Below, one piece after another: positions 59,422-64,000 of a stretch of DNA of 64,000 nt. The position numbers and the translations under genes are program-made. Every line of letters starts with the position of its first letter. The stretch's first letter is position 1. Origin of the DNA: Zygnema cylindricum (Eukaryota > Streptophyta > Zygnematophyceae > Zygnematales > Zygnemataceae). Where the stretch lies: contig JBBHKE010001418.1 in NCBI GenBank assembly GCA_037447655.1, forward strand, positions 111,663-175,662, in the 5' to 3' direction. The notes under the pieces are model-generated. The model was not told the DNA's origin, made no database searches, and saw only the letters and a program-made list of their open reading frames with translations.

Positions 59422-60675
59422 GTAGGTATATCACTTTATCCAGTCATATAGAGGTAGGGACTAGTGAGGGAGTGCACGAAATACTTAACGTGGGAGTACT
59501 CGGAAGTTTCCTCTCTTTTTCTTTTTTTGTTTTGTACAAACCATTTTTTTAAATCAATCAATTGTGGTCACAATCAATAACAACTTGTTTCTATTTTTTT
59601 ATTTTCAGTGCTTATTCACTAACAAGATGTAAATCCTTACTCTCCACAATGTTTTATAAATGTTGGTAAAAACTGGGAATTTATAGTGTGCTGGTTTTAG
59701 GATACTCTTTGTTAAAATTTGTTAAGGTTTGTTTCGCCTTTCAAACCTGTATATCTTCGTTCATAATTGTTAATGTTTTGTAATAATCGGTAGGAGCTCA
59801 GAGTTTAGAGTGTGGCTATTTCCGGATACTATTTGCTATTCTGCAAACCATAACCCTGCAAAACTGGTTTTGATACTTGTAATTTTCTAGATGTATATAT
59901 TCATATTTTTGTCTTAATGCCGATTCTTTTTTCAGTTCAAAATCGTCCACGTCTTTTGGACGAGAAATAACTTTATTAGCACTGAAAAAATCCTTATCCT
60001 CATTTTTTCTTAGCTCTAATAGCGATTCACGGCGTAGTGTTTAAAAAAAATGATAATATCGATTTTAACAATTCGGTGATGTTTTTAATTTGATGTTGTG
60101 AAAAGCAACGACCTGAAGAGATAATAGCTTGAAGGCCAGCATGGTAAACAAACCCTTATTTTTTTTTCAGTCGTATGGAATATTAATTTCACCAACTTGT
60201 CACTGCTCAAGGAAATAAGCTTTTTTTTTATAAAGTTGTGAGGTAAACCAGCAGAGTACAGGAAAACAAAGACGTGGAAAACGCCACAAAGAAGATGAAA
60301 ATGTCACACAAGGTCATACAAATAAAAAAAACACTTGTAGTGAAACATTCCCTTAAATAGTGTTATAAAGCCGCAACCGTAATAGTGCTTTTAACAATAA
60401 TACCAATGAGCAGTTGATCATGATTTCCTCGACTATTTATAGGTTTAAAATTTTTGGAAAAAATTACTTGCAATCAACCTGAAGTAAATAATGTCCAATG
60501 GTTGAGCAAATGTGGCATATTAGGGATGACAAACATTTTGGAGTGTATGGAGGAATCGATTTATCTGCATATGAAAGTATATGCAATCATGGTACCTCGG
60601 CCAGGTCACTTGTGATTTAAGCAGTTTCATTGAACCTGTGTAGATTTCCCTTTTGTTTGGTATGATTTTTTCAAG
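59422..60675. other. GET3 3' region and intergenic DNA
   Basis: 3' untranslated sequence probably continues for a few hundred bases (AATAAA-like words near 59574). Degenerate MITE ends lie at 59977-60035 (GCTCTAATAGCGATTCACGGCG) and 60355-60412. No gene is seen. Confidence 0.45.
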
Positions 60676-62222
60676 GAACGTTTAGCCGAACTCAACCTTT
60701 CAGTCCAGCCAACAAAGTGTGTTATTTGGTCGCCTCAGGATATTCCACTTTCCTTTACTCCCCCTCTTGGTTTTCAAACCCTTTCTCCCTTCGATGGCAT
60801 TCGTGTGCTTGGTTGCCCCCTTGGTTCGGATACTTTCGTGACCCACTTCCTTCATGATGCTTACATACAGATTTGGCCTAGGTGGACGACCTTCCTCACC
60901 TTCGCGATCCCCAAGTGGCTTTTGCTATGTTAACCAGGTGTTTTCCCCACCGCCCTTCTTACCCTACTCGTACTTCCCCTCCCACCTCGACGTTTATCTC
61001 CTCTCTTTCGGCTTTTGAAGATCGCCACATGGACGTCCTCCACACTCTGTTAGGTCGTGGGGCATTCGATCGCGAGTCTGGGCCCTCAGCCCCCATTCAG
61101 GCTTCCCTCCCTATCTCTGTCGGTGGGTTGGGTCTATTATCGACTGCTCGTGTTGCTCCCGCTACCTATTTGGGAAGTTGGTGATTATTGCCTCTACTAT
61201 TGTTTCTCGTTTCTTGGCTGGGGACACCCCCGTTCTAGCTACTGTTGTCCCCCGGGTTTCAGACGGTGTGTTCGCTTTCCAGCGGTCTCTATTGGACGCG
61301 TCACGTTCTCTCCTCCCCATGCCCTAGTGGATGTGCCGATTCTCTCCACCCTTGTTACAAAATCTGTTGAGCGTGTTCAGGAATCGATTTCCGATCGGGT
61401 TGTCGCCGCCATTAAATCTGAGCTTCTCAAGGCGCTTCCCTCTGATTCTTCGCGTGCCCGTCTTCTCTCTTGTTGTGGACCAGGTTCTCGATCTTGGCTT
61501 TTGGCTACACCTATTTTGTCCACTCCGTTTCTCACGTGCTTAATTTACTACCGCCCTCCGATTTCGCCTTCCTCCCCCATCCTCCTTTACTTGGCTCTCT
61601 TGTTTGTGCACGTGGTCGTGTCTTGGGGCCCGATTTGTGTCCATTTGCTTCGTTGCTCTCATGGGGGAGATTTGATCCAAGCGCATGACACTATTCGTGA
61701 GGCTGTTGCGACTGTCGCTTCGGAGGGGGGCTTTTCTGTGCGTCGGGAGATTCCTCACATTATTCCCTCGGGTCGGATCGATGTTGTTTTGCTTGATGGT
61801 GCCCGTCGCATCTTTGGTGATATTGTTTTGGCAAACCCTATTTCGGCTACGGTTGTTGGTCAGGCGGCTCGACATGTTGGGGTGGCAGCTCGTGATGCCG
61901 CTAAGGCGAAGGAGCATGATTATGCTCACCGGGACCCTATGGATGACTTTATTCCGATGGCGGTCGAGATCTTTGGTTGTGTAGGTGTTGCAATGGACGA
62001 GTTTTTCCGTACTTGCGCTCGACGTGCTTTCGAGTGCGCCCTCCTTCGGTCCTTACTTCTTTCAAACGTCAACGCTTATCTGTGGCTTTACAGCGAGTGC
62101 AGGCTTCTTTTCTCCTCCAACCGGCTATCGCGGTTATGGATTGTCGCCGTGTTCCGGACCTCCCTCAGCGTTCTCCCCCGGGCTGGGGGACTTACGGGGT
62201 TGCTTTTCAGTTATTTAATTGA
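60676..62222 (+). pseudogene. Non-LTR retrotransposon polymerase tail with nuclease-like domain, broken
   Basis: It reads in at least three frames. First LAELNLSVQPTKCVIW and IRVLGCPLGSDTFV, the thumb side of a reverse transcriptase. Then LPHLRDPQVAFAMLTRCFPH and IQASLPISVGGLGLLSTARV. Last, a C-terminal domain with RIDVVLLDGARRIFGDIVL, then AKEHDYAHR and FIPMAVEIFG, ending near 62222. The last part has the spacing of a PD-(D/E)XK-type nuclease (acid, D, K) as found after the polymerase in R2-like elements; that is inference. Frame breaks at about 60880, 61185 and 61320, and before 62060, show it cannot be translated. It is far GC-richer than its surroundings. The polymerase core upstream is missing (5' truncation). 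Confidence 0.72.
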
Positions 62223-64000
62223 GTTGGGTTGGGGGTGTAGTTTTGGTTTTGTGAGTTGCCGTGCTTTTCATTTTGGGTTTGGGTGCTTTTATTTGCCTTG
62301 TTGTTGTTTCCTCCTTGGTTTTTATTGCCCTGGTTGTTTTTCGGTTTTGGCCATGCCACCCCTTTTGTTCCCCCGGACTCAGATGGTTTACCATCGTGCT
62401 TCTTAATTTATCCTGCCCCGTTTTTTTTTTTTATTCCCATGTACTCAAGAAGGTTTACTATTATGCATTCCTGGCAAAGTCTTTCCGGTCTTTTCTCATA
62501 ATCACAATGTCTACTAAAACTGCGCAATGTTAAACCATCGTTAATTACCGCAGAAACAAATGAAAAAGGGAAGAAAAAAAAAACAAAAATTAAAAGAACA
62601 CTAGGCTCATGTAGGAGTCAAGGAGACAGTTCCCCATTAATGACAGTAAGCACTAAAGATAACATATTTTCAGACTGAGTAACGGATCCAAAAGTAAAAA
62701 AACATCCTTCTACTGTAAATGTTATATTTTGATGAATGCAGAAAACCAAGAATGTCAAGTTTTGCATTACTCACTCTTATCTCCATATTTACCGCATCTA
62801 AACCATTCTACTAACCCTAAGACCTCACAAATTGCACAAATCAATAACTGAACATAAATAACTTGTAACCTAATACATCTTTACCAGAAGGAAAAGAACT
62901 TTCTCACAACGTGACAATACAGTACTCCTCAGCTTAATTGACAGTATTAGAGACGTCAGTAATCATCTGCAACAATATCTATGTAGAAAAATCTAAAATC
63001 TTTATTTAGCAGATGAACAAAGTCGTTGACACTAGTCTGTAGCCCTTAATCTAATTTTCTTCAGATTACTGTCACTAGATACAAATTATCCATTCCAAAA
63101 GTTTTTCTCAAAGCTTTCACAAACACTGCACTTGTATTAAACGCTCTAGAGGTAAAGAAAACATAAAACCATGCACATGTTCAAGTGCGAGGCAATTGAG
63201 CCAAAAATACTTTTATGATGTCTCCTTTCAATATATTATTCACCCATATTAATTGTGGGCTTAATAATAAAAAAATATACACCAGTTTGTGCTCAATTTC
63301 ATGGGGAGGGAGAGGTAGTTAAAGTCACCATAATGAACAACAGAAAACCGAGTCTTAAGTGAAACATGCAGCCGCCCTGCACTAATAATTGCTTTTCAAG
63401 TGTACCACAAATAGCATTTCCTTCATTTTCCAGCATTTGAACTACGATTAAAAAGCTAACATCATCCATCATAACCTTTACATTAAATTCCAGTAAATGT
63501 GTCAAACAGAAAATGCAAAGATTGAGCGGAAAACGGTCAGAAAATGTAAAATGGTCAGAAAGTGGCAAGAGAGCCTTATTCACAGCAGATTTATTATTCG
63601 CATAGATCTGCAGAATCTGCTACACCTTGCAAAGTTCAAAAACTAAAACTCTACAACTGAATACAAACTGAGAGCTCAAATAACCATGCCAAGGACTTGG
63701 TTAATGAATGCTAAAAAGAACGCCTCAAAAGAGGTAAAAAAGTAGTCTAAAAAGAGAGATGGCTATTAAAAGGTAATGAAAAAGTCCCTAATAAAGCCAG
63801 CTGTCACTATTGGCTGTCACTATTTCCGAAGTTTCATTTAACTATAGTCCAATCTAGATACTTTTTTCTCTTTTTTCTGAAATAACTTACAAGAAAATAA
63901 CTTAAAAGACATACAAGAAAAAACTGCCACTTAACTTACACTTCATGTAGCTTGTCACGTAACCTACTTATCACGTAACTTGTCAAGTACAATAAATTAT
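62223..64000. other. No supported gene
   Basis: Positions 62223-62500 are T/C-rich and probably the 3' tail of the non-LTR remnant. From there to the window end I see AT-rich DNA with no repeat family from this window and no coding motif. It could be untranslated sequence or an intron of a minus-strand gene beyond the window. The final bases contain a short GTAAC(T/C)T..CACGTAAC repeat. Confidence 0.4.

Overview
This is nuclear DNA of a eukaryote, almost certainly a green plant of the streptophyte line. Three host genes carry many GT-AG introns. The Get3 ATPase is of the plant type without a zinc CxxC. The DUF1640 protein and the SEN1-like helicase also read like land-plant or charophyte relatives. 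Ty1/copia and non-LTR fragments, TTTAGGG-like stretches and very abundant small TA-flanked elements fit. I cannot place the species; nothing looks prokaryotic, and there are no operons.

Layout. 0-3.4 kb: a broken Copia element on the minus strand whose LTR cuts into a SEN1-like helicase pseudogene (3.4-5.4 kb). 5.4-14.6 kb: repeats, namely a 1 kb palindrome, MITEs, a 7.2 kb segment between inverted repeats, (CAT)n and (TA)n arrays, and a 280 bp TG...CA element with a tRNA-like gene inside. 15.3-21.7 kb: a second, fuller helicase copy on the minus strand. The blocks 3.4-6.8 plus 14.3-14.6 kb and 19.9-23.4 kb are one old segmental duplication, split in the first copy by the inserted repeats. 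23.3-24.7 kb: pieces of an unrecognised plus-strand gene. 24.7-28.4 kb: tandem duplications and low complexity.

28.4-39.8 kb: a carboxypeptidase Q-like (M28) gene on the minus strand; I could assemble eight exons in frame, but the metal-binding catalytic exons are not recognisable. 40.6-41.3 kb: a non-LTR element remnant. 42-45.6 kb: dispersed repeats and four MITEs in a row. 46.2-52.2 kb: a complete ten-exon DUF1640/CCDC90 (MCUR1-like) mitochondrial inner-membrane protein gene on the plus strand. 54.6-59.4 kb: a complete seven-exon GET3 gene on the plus strand. 60.7-62.2 kb: a decayed non-LTR polymerase tail. 62.2-64 kb: nothing recognised.

The host genes are unrelated in function (tail-anchored protein insertion, mitochondrial membrane, peptidase, RNA helicase). 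The most unusual material is repetitive: a family of elements with CACCGC... ends and TA duplications, proven here by an internal empty site, and the tRNA-carrying TG...CA element with a 5 bp target duplication.
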